Positions 1-7,566 of a stretch of 38,331 bases of DNA are shown in pieces. This DNA comes from a virus: IMG/VR virus record IMGVR_UViG_3300031673_000209, positions 1 to 38,331 of that record. One strand, written 5' to 3'. Under the pieces are notes generated by a model. That model saw only the letters and a list, made by a program, of their open reading frames with translations. It was not told the origin of the DNA and searched no databases. A program made the translations under genes and the position numbers. Position 1 is the first letter of the stretch; the number at the start of each line of letters is the position of its first letter.

Positions 1-2860
1 TATCGTGCCAATACTCTTCGTCATCATCGCTTAAAGTATTGCCCCGGCGCTCCTCCACCCTCACCATAGCCTCAACATATTTGAACGGTATTCTATTCGC
101 AACTTTTGCCCTTACTTGCGCACCGGGATCGGTAATTAGACGTATTAAATGTTTGGCATCTATTCTGTTCGCCACAACGGCACGAATATTGCTATCGGGG
201 TCTTTTATCATTTGTGATAGATGTTCCACACCTATTCTTTCTGCTACCGACTGTCTAACCTTAGCAGACTCATCGTTCATCATTTGAGGTAAATACTTAG
301 CATCTAGATGGTTTACCGCTTTATATCTAACTTCCGCAGAAATACTGTTCATTAAAAGTGTCCACGGAACTTCGGAGTACAGTTGGCTAATTGCCTCATC
401 GATAACTGGGCTCTTTTTGTTCAATAGTTTTTTTAACTGTTCCTCGGAAAAAACTCGGTAACGATCCTTCTTTGTATATTGAGCAACCACATCTAGGTCC
501 GGATCGTCCAGCAGAAGATCAGTTATTTTTTTAATTTGTTCATACGAGATTATGGCATTTTGCGCCAGCCACATCCTTATTGTTTTTGAATTGTCATGTA
601 CCAGCTTCTCAATTATTTTAGCCAGCACATCTTCTTGTCCATATAGTTTACCTTGATAAACAGATAAAGCGATAGTGCGTATATCATCGCTCAGTGATTC
701 ATCAAGAGCAATAGCTTCAATTTCAGGAGGAGACATACCAGACAGTGCCAGCTTTCTGACCGCATCACTTTTCACATCCTCCATAAAAATTGCCATCTTG
801 TATAGCTCTTCTGGTATTTCATCTCGATTCAATATAGTTGATCTAATAGAATCTGGACCATCCTTAAACATTTGAATCAAATATTTTGTATCGATACGCG
901 CGGCAACAGCATTTCGAATACGTTCGTCAGAATGATTCATTATCTCTGCCAGACGTTCAGGACTGGCTTTAGCTACGACGTGGCGAAGAACTGCAAATTC
1001 GTCATCTTTTAGTAACAGATTGGCGACCTCTTCCCCTCCGTATCTAGCCAAAGAGACTCTAACGTCAACTTCAGGATCATGAATCATCTTTTTGGCATAG
1101 TTTGTGTCGCCAAATATAACCTGGGCGACTGCCATTCTAATTATTCTATTGGGAAAGTTATATAAAGCTTGGGGAAACTTTTTACCAAAAATTTGTAACA
1201 TTATATTAATATGATAAACATCTCCTGAATAAGTTCCCTTTTCAGGATTGCCTAAAACTTTAAAAATACCATTAATATAAGCAACAATAGTGCTGTCAGT
1301 TGCTTTCTCTAATATCTCTTCTTTTAATTTATCGAACTTGTGCTGTTTTGCCAAATCCCAGGCTTCCTTGGATATGGACCTTGCTATAACTTTCTTGTAT
1401 TGATCTTGTAGAACCTTTTTATATTTATCAGTAGTTGCAGGGTTTTCTATCGCACCTGAGATCATAGAAGGGGAGAGGATATGGTCCTTAATCATTTTAG
1501 ATAGCTCTTTGCCTTCGTACCGCTTTATTAACTCCTCTTTAACCTGCATGCTAGTATCTTTTGCCATGGCGAGGATAATGTCCATCGGGGCACGCTTAGC
1601 TACCTCAGCTCTGACTTGTTCGTTTGGGTCGTCAACGAATACGCCCAAATCCCTGCCGAGCATCTTTTTTACTATAAAGAAACGCTCCGCATCACTGGCA
1701 TCTTCGGTGATAATCTTTACTAATTCTTCCGCTTTAGTCTTGGTGTATTTTCCTAAATCAATAGGGGTAGTGGCTTTTGTTAATAAATCTTTTAACTCTC
1801 CCGCAACCGACGACTCGTAGGTCTTACCCTCCCACTTTATCGTTTCTTTCTTGGGGTTTCTAACGATGTCAAGAACATCAATATTACCAGTACCAAAGTA
1901 TACTCCTTGGGCTGGCTCATTTCCGTGAATTACACCAGAACCAGGATCATGAACGCCGGAATATCCTAGTGTGGATAATATTCTTCTAAACAAAAACTTA
2001 TTACCAATCTGGATTCCCAACTCTGTTGTATTCTCGTGTAAAAACCGAATCACATAGAACAATCCTGAAGCGGGTTTACTAACTCTTCTAGCTCTTACAC
2101 TTCGTTCGTACAAATCGTCTACGGTTTTGTCTATTGTTTGATCCAAAAGTTCATCGGAGCTTAGAACGTATTCTGAAAAGGCATTTAGCTTATCAGAAAC
2201 TTCACTTTTTGCTACAGCCAGTTTATCCAACTCTAATTTTTTTTTAGTCAGCTCTCCTTTTGTTTCTATATAAGCTAGGCGGTTGGCATCTGTTGCCATG
2301 CTTTCGTGTCGCTTCAACTCTTCATTTAACTTAAATATTTCGGTATTCAATTCATTATATTTTATCTCGTACTGATTATAAAAAGTTTGAAGCTGTTCTT
2401 TCTTGCCGATTATTTGGTCCCGACTGGCTTTGGCATACGGTTTTAATAATTCTTTAATTGCAACAACATCTTGTTTAAGATCATCTTCAGTGTATTCTGC
2501 CACATTCAATACTGATTCTGGATTTTTGGCTTTAAATATCATAATGGCAGGTGCGTCTGCCCGGAACTTTAAAACCTTATTTCCATAACCGGCGGATGGC
2601 GTTTCCAAATCTTTTACAGAATCATCATTAATAGGAAAGCCATAAATACCTATTGGAGTATCAAACGAGGATTGAAGGTACAATCCCCAAAGCATCTTCC
2701 TGTCAGCTGGTTTTTGACCCTTTTGATTCCATGGCTGAACAGTGTCGGAGAAGTGTATATAATGGTACGGCTTATTTATATAGCGCCGGATAGCCCCTAA
2801 TGCGCTGGGCATGTATACGTCTTCTTTGACGTGTCTGGTTTTTGCTACTTTAGTGCTCAT
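1..2860 (-). CDS. large protein, ART-like N-terminal domain plus HEAT-like repeats (3' end off window)
   Basis: The minus-strand frame is open from the ATG at 2860 to the window edge, about 953 codons, and has no stop in the window. The first ~310 residues resemble the 24462 protein: both have 'TPIGIYGF/NPIGIYGY' and, later, a 'LGYSGV...VLDIVRNP' stretch like the C-terminal strand of ADP-ribosyltransferase-like domains in phage polyvalent proteins. A Lys/Glu-rich coiled coil lies between these. The rest is built of ~24-residue units such as 'DPDSNIRAVVANRID' and 'DPEVDVRVSLARYG', which are HEAT-like helical repeats. The ATG overlaps the stop of the upstream gene (ATGA). The repeats are clear; the ART assignment is by motif only, and catalytic residues are not certain. 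Confidence 0.8.
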   Translation of the reverse strand, partial: MSTKVAKTRHVKEDVYMPSALGAIRRYINKPYHYIHFSDTVQPWNQKGQKPADRKMLWGLYLQSSFDTPIGIYGFPINDDSVKDLETPSAGYGNKVLKFRADAPAIMIFKAKNPESVLNVAEYTEDDLKQDVVAIKELLKPYAKASRDQIIGKKEQLQTFYNQYEIKYNELNTEIFKLNEELKRHESMATDANRLAYIETKGELTKKKLELDKLAVAKSEVSDKLNAFSEYVLSSDELLDQTIDKTVDDLYERSVRARRVSKPASGLFYVIRFLHENTTELGIQIGNKFLFRRILSTLGYSGVHDPGSGVIHGNEPAQGVYFGTGNIDVLDIVRNPKKETIKWEGKTYESSVAGELKDLLTKATTPIDLGKYTKTKAEELVKIITEDASDAERFFIVKKMLGRDLGVFVDDPNEQVRAEVAKRAPMDIILAMAKDTSMQVKEELIKRYEGKELSKMIKDHILSPSMISGAIENPATTDKYKKVLQDQYKKVIARSISKEAWDLAKQHKFDKLKEEILEKATDSTIVAYINGIFKVLGNPEKGTYSGDVYHINIMLQIFGKKFPQALYNFPNRIIRMAVAQVIFGDTNYAKKMIHDPEVDVRVSLARYGGEEVANLLLKDDEFAVLRHVVAKASPERLAEIMNHSDERIRNAVAARIDTKYLIQMFKDGPDSIRSTILNRDEIPEELYKMAIFMEDVKSDAVRKLALSGMSPPEIEAIALDESLSDDIRTIALSVYQGKLYGQEDVLAKIIEKLVHDNSKTIRMWLAQNAIISYEQIKKITDLLLDDPDLDVVAQYTKKDRYRVFSEEQLKKLLNKKSPVIDEAISQLYSEVPWTLLMNSISAEVRYKAVNHLDAKYLPQMMNDESAKVRQSVAERIGVEHLSQMIKDPDSNIRAVVANRIDAKHLIRLITDPGAQVRAKVANRIPFKYVEAMVRVEERRGNTLSDDDEEYWHD

Positions 2861-3654
2861 GTATTCCAAAGTTCAGGATTAAAATCTTTAACCTTAATTC
2901 CGCCGCCATATCTTCCTTGCAGTATCTTACCAATATGCTTAGCCTCTTTGGATGCTTCTTCTATACTGGAGTAACCTTTAATTCCTACTAAAGTCGGTAC
3001 ACTGCCGATTAAAATCTTTTTTGCCGTCGTCCCGGCTCGGTGTACCCTCTTTTCGTATATAACCCCATCTTCGGTTATACGCATGTTACGCCCTGGCATA
3101 ATCCTCGCCGCTGCCCAGGCTGGGTATATGTATAAATCAACCCCCTCTGGATTAGACTTTTTGTACAGCTGATACATCCTGCGTACTTTTTCAAACAAAT
3201 CCACCGATAACTCTATGTAGTTGTTGCCAGAGAATAGTAGTTCGATTTGCTGATCAGCTGCCCGTTTGGCTGCTTTTGCTTGAGACAACGCCATTCCCTT
3301 TTCCATGGGCTTGAGAGCAAATAGCTGAACCCGGTTGTGATCGTACCCTTTTCTAATCCCTGAGATAGCCAACACGGTGTCAGTTTTTCGGTCGATAGTG
3401 AGAACTACTTGATCAATTTTGCCCAACAGTTTATGGAATAATTCATCGGGTATAAACTTGAGCGCCCCCAAGAAAGGAATAACTTGCATTCCTAGCTCTT
3501 GACCATATCGTTTTTGGATGATTTTAAATATTTGGTCTTTATACTGCATCAAAATGGGATCCTTAGATCCTACCGTGACGGTTTCTACCTGAGAAGCCTC
3601 TTTGGTGATTTTTGCTAAAAACTTGTCAGCCATCTTAGATATATGATTATACAT
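2857..3654 (-). CDS. conserved-looking hypothetical protein, 265 aa
   Basis: I do not recognise a family. The N-terminus 'MYNHISKMADKFLAKI' is an amphipathic helix like those at the ends of several other large proteins here (19004, 28507, 16747). The body is a mixed alpha/beta soluble protein with no Cys pairs, signal or membrane segment. The start is ATG at 3654, which overlaps the stop of a 10-codon upstream ORF (TGATG) and has a GGAG-like ribosome site 6-9 bases before it; an in-frame TTG one codon earlier is less likely. The stop overlaps the next gene's ATG, so the two are probably translated together. Confidence 0.75.
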   Translation of the reverse strand: MYNHISKMADKFLAKITKEASQVETVTVGSKDPILMQYKDQIFKIIQKRYGQELGMQVIPFLGALKFIPDELFHKLLGKIDQVVLTIDRKTDTVLAISGIRKGYDHNRVQLFALKPMEKGMALSQAKAAKRAADQQIELLFSGNNYIELSVDLFEKVRRMYQLYKKSNPEGVDLYIYPAWAAARIMPGRNMRITEDGVIYEKRVHRAGTTAKKILIGSVPTLVGIKGYSSIEEASKEAKHIGKILQGRYGGGIKVKDFNPELWNT

Positions 3655-3686
3655 CAAATTCTCCGGTTACTCAGCTCACTATCCAT
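3654..3686 (-). CDS. possible 10-codon leader peptide MDSELSNRRI
   Basis: This is a short ORF whose TGA overlaps the ATG of the 265-residue gene (TGATG). A ribosome finishing it would sit on the next start, so it may act as a translational coupler. Its reading frame is the only support. Confidence 0.3.
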   Translation of the reverse strand: MDSELSNRRI

Positions 3687-3708
3687 AATCTTATACAATT
3701 TTAGGCAT

Positions 3709-3731
3709 ACGGGTTTTTACGCTAAACCCGT
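3709..3731 (-). other. 8-bp stem-loop in leader
   Basis: ACGGGTTT and AAACCCGT pair perfectly around a 7-base loop. No T-run follows on the minus strand, so it looks more like an mRNA or processing hairpin between tRNA-Cys and the next genes' upstream region than a classical terminator. The rest of 3687-3791 holds nothing else I can call. Confidence 0.4.
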
Positions 3732-3791
3732 GCTAGATTGACTCAAAGCAAGCTCTGAGGAACAGCGCCTTTTCGGCAAGCTGTACTAATA

Positions 3792-3866
3792 TGGAGAGCC
3801 GGTAAGGAATCGAACCTTATAGTCCTGTTTTTGCAGAACAAGCTCCATTTGCCAATGGTCCGGCTC
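3792..3866 (-). tRNA. tRNA-Cys (GCA)
   Basis: The acceptor GAGCCGG/CCGGCTC pairs fully, the anticodon loop is CTGCAAA with GCA at 34-36, the T-loop is TTCGATT, and CCA is encoded (3792-3794). The 5' end overlaps the last 2 bases of the upstream CDS. Confidence 0.93.
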
Positions 3867-4215
3867 ACAAACTCCAATGCATTGATATTGGCTTTTTTAA
3901 GTTGTATCGGCTAGCGTCTCCATCAGTATATTTAGCCTGAAGGGTCCTGGACAAATCTCTCCAGCTTTTTCGGCACTTGCCGCAGCGCCATACTGCCCGT
4001 ACAAAACAGTGTTCATTCTGCCAGTCGTAATCGTAATTGTACTTTTTGGATACTTTAAAAGTTTTCGATACTTTAATTTTACGACGAGTAATTTTAGTCT
4101 TCTTTATGAATTTTATAATTGGATGTTTACCGCCATCGTGTCTTCGTAGCATGTAAATGTATTTGAACTTATATGCTTCGTATACGTTTTTGGATCCGCA
4201 GCGGATACATATCAT
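3865..4215 (-). CDS. zinc-binding protein, 116 aa
   Basis: A basic protein with CxxC near the N-terminus ('MICIRCGSKN') and a second CxxC ('WRCGKCRKSW') near residue 80. The spacing fits a zinc ribbon split by a Lys-rich insert. No family is recognised. The ATG at 4215 uses the A of the CCA end of tRNA-Gly (CCATG), so 3' maturation of that tRNA would remove the start codon. The TGA overlaps tRNA-Cys by 2 bases. It lacks the IKEIIE tail of the zinc ribbons elsewhere in the window. Confidence 0.75.
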   Translation of the reverse strand: MICIRCGSKNVYEAYKFKYIYMLRRHDGGKHPIIKFIKKTKITRRKIKVSKTFKVSKKYNYDYDWQNEHCFVRAVWRCGKCRKSWRDLSRTLQAKYTDGDASRYNLKKPISMHWSL

Positions 4216-4288
4216 GGAGCGGTAGACGGGTCTCGCGCCCGTATCTCCGATTCGGCAAACCAGTACTCTACTGTTGAGCTACTACCGC
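4215..4288 (-). tRNA. tRNA-Gly (GCC)
   Basis: The acceptor GCGGTAG/CTACCGC, anticodon loop TTGCCGA and encoded CCA are clear. The T-loop CGCGAGA departs from the usual TTCGAAT. The 5' 21 bases are shared with the end of the upstream CDS and the last A with the start of the next. Confidence 0.88.
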
Positions 4289-4948
4289 CTGGTTTCTATA
4301 TTTATTATATATCTTTATCACCCCATCAATGAAATCAGCATAGGCTATAGTGTTTTCTTCGTCATCAAGAAATTCTGCCAGATCTTCATTGCACGAAGAA
4401 TAAGCCTGGATTTCATCCGCTATAACTATGTCAGTATATCCTTTCCTAATTAAAGTAGCCTTTACCTCGGAATATACTTTCTCGGGAAGTTTAGAAATCA
4501 TTGTTTCCATAGTGTCCCGATATTTTTTATTAGTATAAAACAAAGCGTGGGCTATTTCATGTTTTAAATACTGTTCTTTATTTTTCTCAGGAGTGCCTAT
4601 TAAATATGCATCTTCCGCCCCGTTGTCCAGGATCATGCCCAGTATCCCACGCATTAGATAATCATAGTGGTTGGGGTCTGATATACCTTTTTCCCAGACT
4701 TCCTGTATCATCTTGGTGGGCATATTAAAACCGCCCCAATCCTCCGTATAACTAAAATATGGCTTGTCTCGATCTTTAGAATACCATGCCATATATTCAG
4801 TGATAGTGAACGGTTTTCGCCAGAAACGAGGGTTGGGAGATTCGTAGTATTCCTGATATCTCAGAAAAGCCATTGTTAAGTCATAACGACTGTTGCAAGA
4901 TACTAAATAAATACGATCCTGTAACTTACTTAATGATAATATTTCCAT
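4268..4948 (-). CDS. HExxH metalloprotease-like protein, 226 aa
   Basis: 'LKHEIAHALFY' near residue 127 is an HExxH zinc site; 'IADEIQAY' about 45 residues later can supply the third ligand as in gluzincins. The N-terminal part ('YYESPNPRFWRKPFTITEYM') resembles a domain I associate with phage proteins, of unproven role. There is no signal peptide, so it should act in the cytoplasm or inside virions. The last seven codons and the TAG lie inside tRNA-Gly; RNase P cleavage at 4288 would leave a message with no stop codon. The start overlaps the upstream gene by 23 bases. Confidence 0.8.
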   Translation of the reverse strand: MEILSLSKLQDRIYLVSCNSRYDLTMAFLRYQEYYESPNPRFWRKPFTITEYMAWYSKDRDKPYFSYTEDWGGFNMPTKMIQEVWEKGISDPNHYDYLMRGILGMILDNGAEDAYLIGTPEKNKEQYLKHEIAHALFYTNKKYRDTMETMISKLPEKVYSEVKATLIRKGYTDIVIADEIQAYSSCNEDLAEFLDDEENTIAYADFIDGVIKIYNKYRNQAVVAQQ

Positions 4949-5309
4949 CTCCAGATCGCCTTTCTAAAATCGAACTGCTAATGTTAGTACTGCGATATCC
5001 ACAACTTAAACAGTGGTAGCCATGTTTTATAGAAAAAGATATTCTTTTCATATAATTTCTAACTACCCCTTTGGTTCTAATAAAGTATTGTGTCCCATAT
5101 TTTCTAGACGTTCTGCCGTTGGTTTTAGCTCTAGCACACACTGAACCAGTTAAAGTATAAGGTTTTTTCTTATTGGGAACTTTCAAATGTCCTATTATTT
5201 CATAATCTATATCAACACATTTGTTATTAACAGTTTTCCCGCACATTTCACATCGTTTACGTTGGATGTTTGATAAACAGTCGGTTAATAAGTAGTTGTT
5301 AATATTCAT
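4926..5309 (-). CDS. Cys-rich hypothetical protein, 127 aa
   Basis: A CxxC ('RCEMCGKT', residues ~19-22) and a CxxCG ('HCLSCGYRS', ~99-102) frame a basic middle, consistent with one structural zinc site. No HNH catalytic motif is visible, and I do not recognise the family. It ends in 'GNIIIK'. The ATG at 5309 is preceded by very short ORFs rather than by a strong ribosome site. Confidence 0.7.
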   Translation of the reverse strand: MNINNYLLTDCLSNIQRKRCEMCGKTVNNKCVDIDYEIIGHLKVPNKKKPYTLTGSVCARAKTNGRTSRKYGTQYFIRTKGVVRNYMKRISFSIKHGYHCLSCGYRSTNISSSILERRSGDGNIIIK

Positions 5310-5329
5310 TCTGCCATCTATACATTAGA

Positions 5330-5548
5330 TTGGAGCGGCTGGCGGGAGAGGAAAAACGATTTTTTACTAATGCTGTTCAGAATAATGACGACCGCAAATT
5401 CCAGGCTTGCCTAGATAAGATGATTGAATTAGTTATCATAGATTCATCGGGACAGAAATACTTCAAAATAAGTACATCCCAAAAATACCTTGATATAATT
5501 CAGAAAATAATAAATATAAAGCTGAGCGCCCTATCAGAATTGAACTGA
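5330..5548 (+). CDS. possible plus-strand protein, 72 aa
   Basis: The only plausible plus-strand gene here. It starts at TTG (or further in at ATG, 'KMIELV'), has a helical, charged composition ('FFTNAVQNNDDRKFQACLDK') and coding-like codon use, while the minus strand of 5310-5524 has no ORF. It runs antisense into tRNA-Gly(TCC) by 24 bases. The start and even its reality are uncertain. Confidence 0.35.
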   Translation: MERLAGEEKRFFTNAVQNNDDRKFQACLDKMIELVIIDSSGQKYFKISTSQKYLDIIQKIINIKLSALSELN

Positions 5549-5595
5549 TAGCCAGAGGTTGGAAACCTCTGATGTTTCCGTTACACCAAGGGCGC
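5525..5595 (-). tRNA. tRNA-Gly (TCC)
   Basis: Acceptor GCGCCCT/AGGGCGC, anticodon stem AGAGG/CCTCT with loop TTTCCAA, T-loop TTCAATT. No CCA is encoded: the bases after discriminator T are CAG. Confidence 0.92.
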
Positions 5596-5599
5596 AAAT

Positions 5600-5674
5600 C
5601 TAAACGCTACTACCAGAACAAGACACGTTACGTTTTAATATTGCTCCTGAATATGTTGTATTATTCTCATTCAT
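5600..5674 (-). CDS. 24-codon peptide before tRNA-Gly, ending at an amber
   Basis: ATG at 5674 lies just after the promoter at 5683-5711. The frame reads 24 codons to 'CSGSSV' and then TAG, followed in frame by ATT TGC GCC (I-C-A). The tail family nearby ends S-V-L-I-C-A, so the amber sits where the Leu codon would be. It may be a degenerate member of that family or simply the leader of tRNA-Gly(TCC). Confidence 0.35.
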   Translation of the reverse strand: MNENNTTYSGAILKRNVSCSGSSV

Positions 5675-5682
5675 GGCACGTT

Positions 5683-5711
5683 ATTGTATCTGTTCTATTT
5701 GTAAATGTCAA
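5683..5711 (-). promoter_or_regulatory. sigma70-type promoter
   Basis: TTGACA (5706-5711), 17-base spacer, TACAAT (5683-5688), reading leftward. It would start near 5676 and drive the 24-codon peptide and tRNA-Gly(TCC). Confidence 0.7.
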
Positions 5712-5738
5712 GACTTATAATTACTTTAATATAGAAAA

Positions 5739-5882
5739 TTATGCACAAATCAAAACAGTGTAGAACGTAAAGGCTTCTTGTTCTACAGTACCGGGCATAT
5801 GACATACCGGTTCTACTTTTCCGATCTCAAATATAGGGTGATACGATTGGGAATAATAAATCTGAGTGTGAACTAGGCGCAT
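5739..5882 (-). CDS. small VLICA-tail protein, 47 aa
   Basis: ATG at 5882 lies inside the final codons of the upstream VLICA gene (ATATGCGCCTAG), so the two are coupled. It starts MRLVHTQIYY and ends 'TFYTVLICA' with TAA. No domain, signal or membrane segment is visible. It shares only the last five or so residues with its neighbours, and the codons for those differ from theirs at third positions, which argues for selection on the peptide. Confidence 0.6.
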   Translation of the reverse strand: MRLVHTQIYYSQSYHPIFEIGKVEPVCHMPGTVEQEAFTFYTVLICA

Positions 5883-5983
5883 ATTAGAACCTTTCTTCTA
5901 GGCAACATTACAAAAGGGTATCCACCACTTTTAACTAAAGATATTTCTATTAGTTCAAAATCTGGAGCAATATTAACGAACAC
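5873..5983 (-). CDS. small protein ending RRKVLICA
   Basis: The frame is open from tRNA-Thr(GGT) to the TAG at 5873, and its C-terminus is 'LPRRKVLICA'. No ATG is available except one 11 codons from the end (5908, with GGTGGA upstream); a GTG at 5983 is the next option and is used here. The residues 'NIAPDFELIEISLVKSGG' look coding. It is a member of the second tail family; the true start is unknown. Confidence 0.45.
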   Translation of the reverse strand: MFVNIAPDFELIEISLVKSGGYPFVMLPRRKVLICA

Positions 5984-6026
5984 ATAATGTTTATGGAATT
6001 GCCAATTTCTATCTCGACAAATACAG

Positions 6027-6097
6027 AGCCCGCACCCAGAATCGAACTGGAATATCAACCGTACCGGGGTTGCGCTTTACCATTGAGCTATACGGGC
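6027..6097 (-). tRNA. tRNA-Thr (GGT), C33
   Basis: Acceptor GCCCGTA/TGCGGGC, anticodon stem CAACC/GGTTG, loop CCGGTAC giving GGT. Position 33 is C, not the near-universal U. No CCA is encoded (CTG follows the discriminator). Confidence 0.85.
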
Positions 6098-6759
6098 GTG
6101 GAGCCCTGACTCAGATTTGAACTGAGAGCCGACTGCTTACGAGGCAGTTGCACCTCCGTTGTGCTACCAGGGCAATTTTCTCTGTGATACCTTTTTCTTC
6201 TCTTTAGGTTCCTGCTGCTATTATAGTTTTTTCTATTGCGGCTTGTGAAAGTGGGAGTTAGAGCGTGACAATTAGGACACAACAGGCGGAGATTATCTCT
6301 AGTGTTGTGGTCAGAATTTCCATCTATATGATCTAATTGTACCGGTGTCGCTTGTCCTCTCCACTCGGTGATGCCGCATAATTCACACTTAATTCCTCGT
6401 TCTTTTATTATTAGCCTTTTTCTCGATTGATCAGTATTTAAATTTTCTAAGGCATGTTTATTTGTCCAGCAGGAGCTGCAATATTTTTTAGCGCGAGTTA
6501 TTTGGTTTCCACATCTAATACACGAACCGCGCGCTTTGCTAGGTTTATTGCGGTTGTTAATCTTAGCAGCGCAACTATGGTTACAATATTGGTTGCATCG
6601 GTTTTTATAGGATATTTTGCACTTGCAGTAACCGCAAAGTTTGGGATTTTCGTCGTATTTTGCCGTAGCTTCCTGTTTGCGCTGTTGGCATAAGGCTAAT
6701 AAAATGCTACGTGATTTTTGGTATCCAAGTTTGCCCGCGTCGCTTCGAGAGTAAGTCAT
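6088..6759 (-). CDS. HNH endonuclease, 223 aa
   Basis: An N-terminal treble-clef zinc region ('CGYCKCKISYKNRCNQYCNHSC', then 'CIRCGNQITRAKKYCSSCW') is followed by a classical HNH module at ~120-165: 'CELCGITEW', 'QLDHIDGNSDHNTRDN' (catalytic H), 'LCPNCHALT'. It is a homing-type nuclease of the free-standing kind common in phages. From residue 196 the frame runs through the whole of tRNA-Thr(CGT) and stops at TAG in the next tRNA, so the last ~28 residues are tRNA sequence. It may be insertion debris or a CDS whose message is cut by tRNA processing. Confidence 0.85.
   Translation of the reverse strand: MTYSRSDAGKLGYQKSRSILLALCQQRKQEATAKYDENPKLCGYCKCKISYKNRCNQYCNHSCAAKINNRNKPSKARGSCIRCGNQITRAKKYCSSCWTNKHALENLNTDQSRKRLIIKERGIKCELCGITEWRGQATPVQLDHIDGNSDHNTRDNLRLLCPNCHALTPTFTSRNRKNYNSSRNLKRRKRYHRENCPGSTTEVQLPRKQSALSSNLSQGSTPV
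6099..6173 (-). tRNA. tRNA-Thr (CGT)
   Basis: Acceptor GCCCTGG/TCAGGGC, anticodon stem ACTGC/GCAGT with loop CTCGTAA, T-loop TTCAAAT, CCA encoded. One base separates its 3' end from tRNA-Thr(GGT). It would read ACG, the second codon of the Pth2 gene at 22478. Confidence 0.92.
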
Positions 6760-6784
6760 ATAACTTACTATAACACTTCAATAG

Positions 6785-6862
6785 TGGAGCTGGTCGGGAT
6801 CGAACCGACGCTAAAAAAACCCAGGTTGCAAACCTAGTGCTCTCCCACTGAGCTATAGCCCC
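6785..6862 (-). tRNA. tRNA-Ala (TGC)
   Basis: Acceptor GGGGCTA/CAGCTCC (one mismatch), anticodon loop TTTGCAA, T-arm GTCGG/CCGAC. It has an enlarged T-rich variable loop. The bases after A73 are CTA, not CCA. Confidence 0.9.
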
Positions 6863-6863
6863 G

Positions 6864-7061
6864 TTAAACTACTTCTTTTATCTCACTAACCGATACATGT
6901 TCTCCGCTCTGATTAGAGGCGATTTTAATGATGCTTTTAGACCTAGCAAGGTTTACTAACTTAGCATGACCTCGGCGTAAAGCAACTGTTACGTTATCGT
7001 TTTCACTATCGTTGATTAATTCATTAACTCTGTCTGCTGCCTCAAAATATTCGTTACTCAT
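6864..7061 (-). CDS. small protein with EIKEVV tail, 65 aa
   Basis: Acidic helical N-terminus 'SNEYFEAADRVNELIND', related to 'FREAADRVWNIA' in the next gene upstream (7273), so the two are likely paralogues. It ends 'HVSVSEIKEVV', a short version of the IKEIIE tail. It has no Cys pair. It ends 1 base before tRNA-Ala and starts 20 bases after the upstream stop, with AAGGA before the ATG. Confidence 0.75.
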   Translation of the reverse strand: MSNEYFEAADRVNELINDSENDNVTVALRRGHAKLVNLARSKSIIKIASNQSGEHVSVSEIKEVV

Positions 7062-7081
7062 TTTGATATCCTTTAATAAGA

Positions 7082-7273
7082 TTATTTATTATCTTCTTCT
7101 ATTTTTCTGGCAGAATTATGCAGCTGAGTTGCCAACTCTTTTAACTCCTCTTCCAGATCTTTCAACCCTTTAGCTTCGTATTCTCGTGCTATGTTCCAAA
7201 CGCGATCTGCCGCCTCTCTGAAACATTCATGTTCGCTTTTGTTTTGCATACATAAATGATGTTTTATGCGCAA
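7082..7273 (-). CDS. small helical protein, 63 aa
   Basis: Helical, charged protein ('EAKGLKDLEEELKELATQLHNSARKIEEDNK' region is a probable coiled coil). The start is TTG (7273) or ATG at residue 9; the TTG lies two bases after the TAA of the upstream VLICA gene. Residues 18-30 resemble the 7061 protein. Function unknown. Confidence 0.65.
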   Translation of the reverse strand: MRIKHHLCMQNKSEHECFREAADRVWNIAREYEAKGLKDLEEELKELATQLHNSARKIEEDNK

Positions 7274-7275
7274 AG

Positions 7276-7395
7276 TTACGCACAGATCAAAACACTTCGT
7301 TTGTTCAAGAGTTTGAAAATGTTAGCATCTTCTTGAACTTGTATTTCCCAGGTGCATCGTTTAACAACTTGATCCATCAAATTGAATTTACGCAC
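7276..7395 (-). CDS. small VLICA-tail protein, 39 aa
   Basis: It ends 'LLNKRSVLICA' with TAA. The GTG start at 7395 overlaps the stop of the upstream ICA gene, as in the other links of this chain; an in-frame ATG at 7428 would give 50 residues. The middle ('CTWEIQVQEDANIFKLL') looks like real coding sequence. No known domain. Confidence 0.55.
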   Translation of the reverse strand: MRKFNLMDQVVKRCTWEIQVQEDANIFKLLNKRSVLICA

Positions 7396-7471
7396 AGATA
7401 AATGAGGAGGAGCGGATCTTATTAACATAGGTCCATATAATAGGTAAGGAGGTTGATGACTTTAAGCGCAT
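7388..7471 (-). CDS. small FICA-tail peptide, 27 aa
   Basis: ATG at 7471 lies in the last codons of the upstream VLICA gene (ATATGCGCTTAA). It starts MRL like the 5882 gene and ends 'RSSSFICA' with TAA. Support is the shared start/tail architecture only. Confidence 0.45.
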   Translation of the reverse strand: MRLKSSTSLPIIWTYVNKIRSSSFICA

Positions 7472-7566
7472 ATTAAAACTTTTCTTTTATTTCTATCTAT
7501 AATATTAAATCTTCTCTTTTTGATATCAGATATTTTAATTGTGGGACTTAATGGTATTTCAAACAT
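7462..7566 (-). CDS. small VLICA-tail protein, 34 aa
   Basis: The ATG at 7566 overlaps the stop of the homing endonuclease. The basic peptide ends 'IIDRNKRKVLICA' with TAA. With its two downstream neighbours it forms a chain of three overlapping tiny ORFs, all with the same C-terminal residues in different codons. Confidence 0.6.
   Translation of the reverse strand: MFEIPLSPTIKISDIKKRRFNIIDRNKRKVLICA

Noticed and set aside
5330-5360. tRNA 3' end before the plus-strand ORF (TGGAGCGGC)
   Set aside because: It looks like an acceptor end with CCA on the minus strand, but there is no T-arm or matching 5' acceptor within range.
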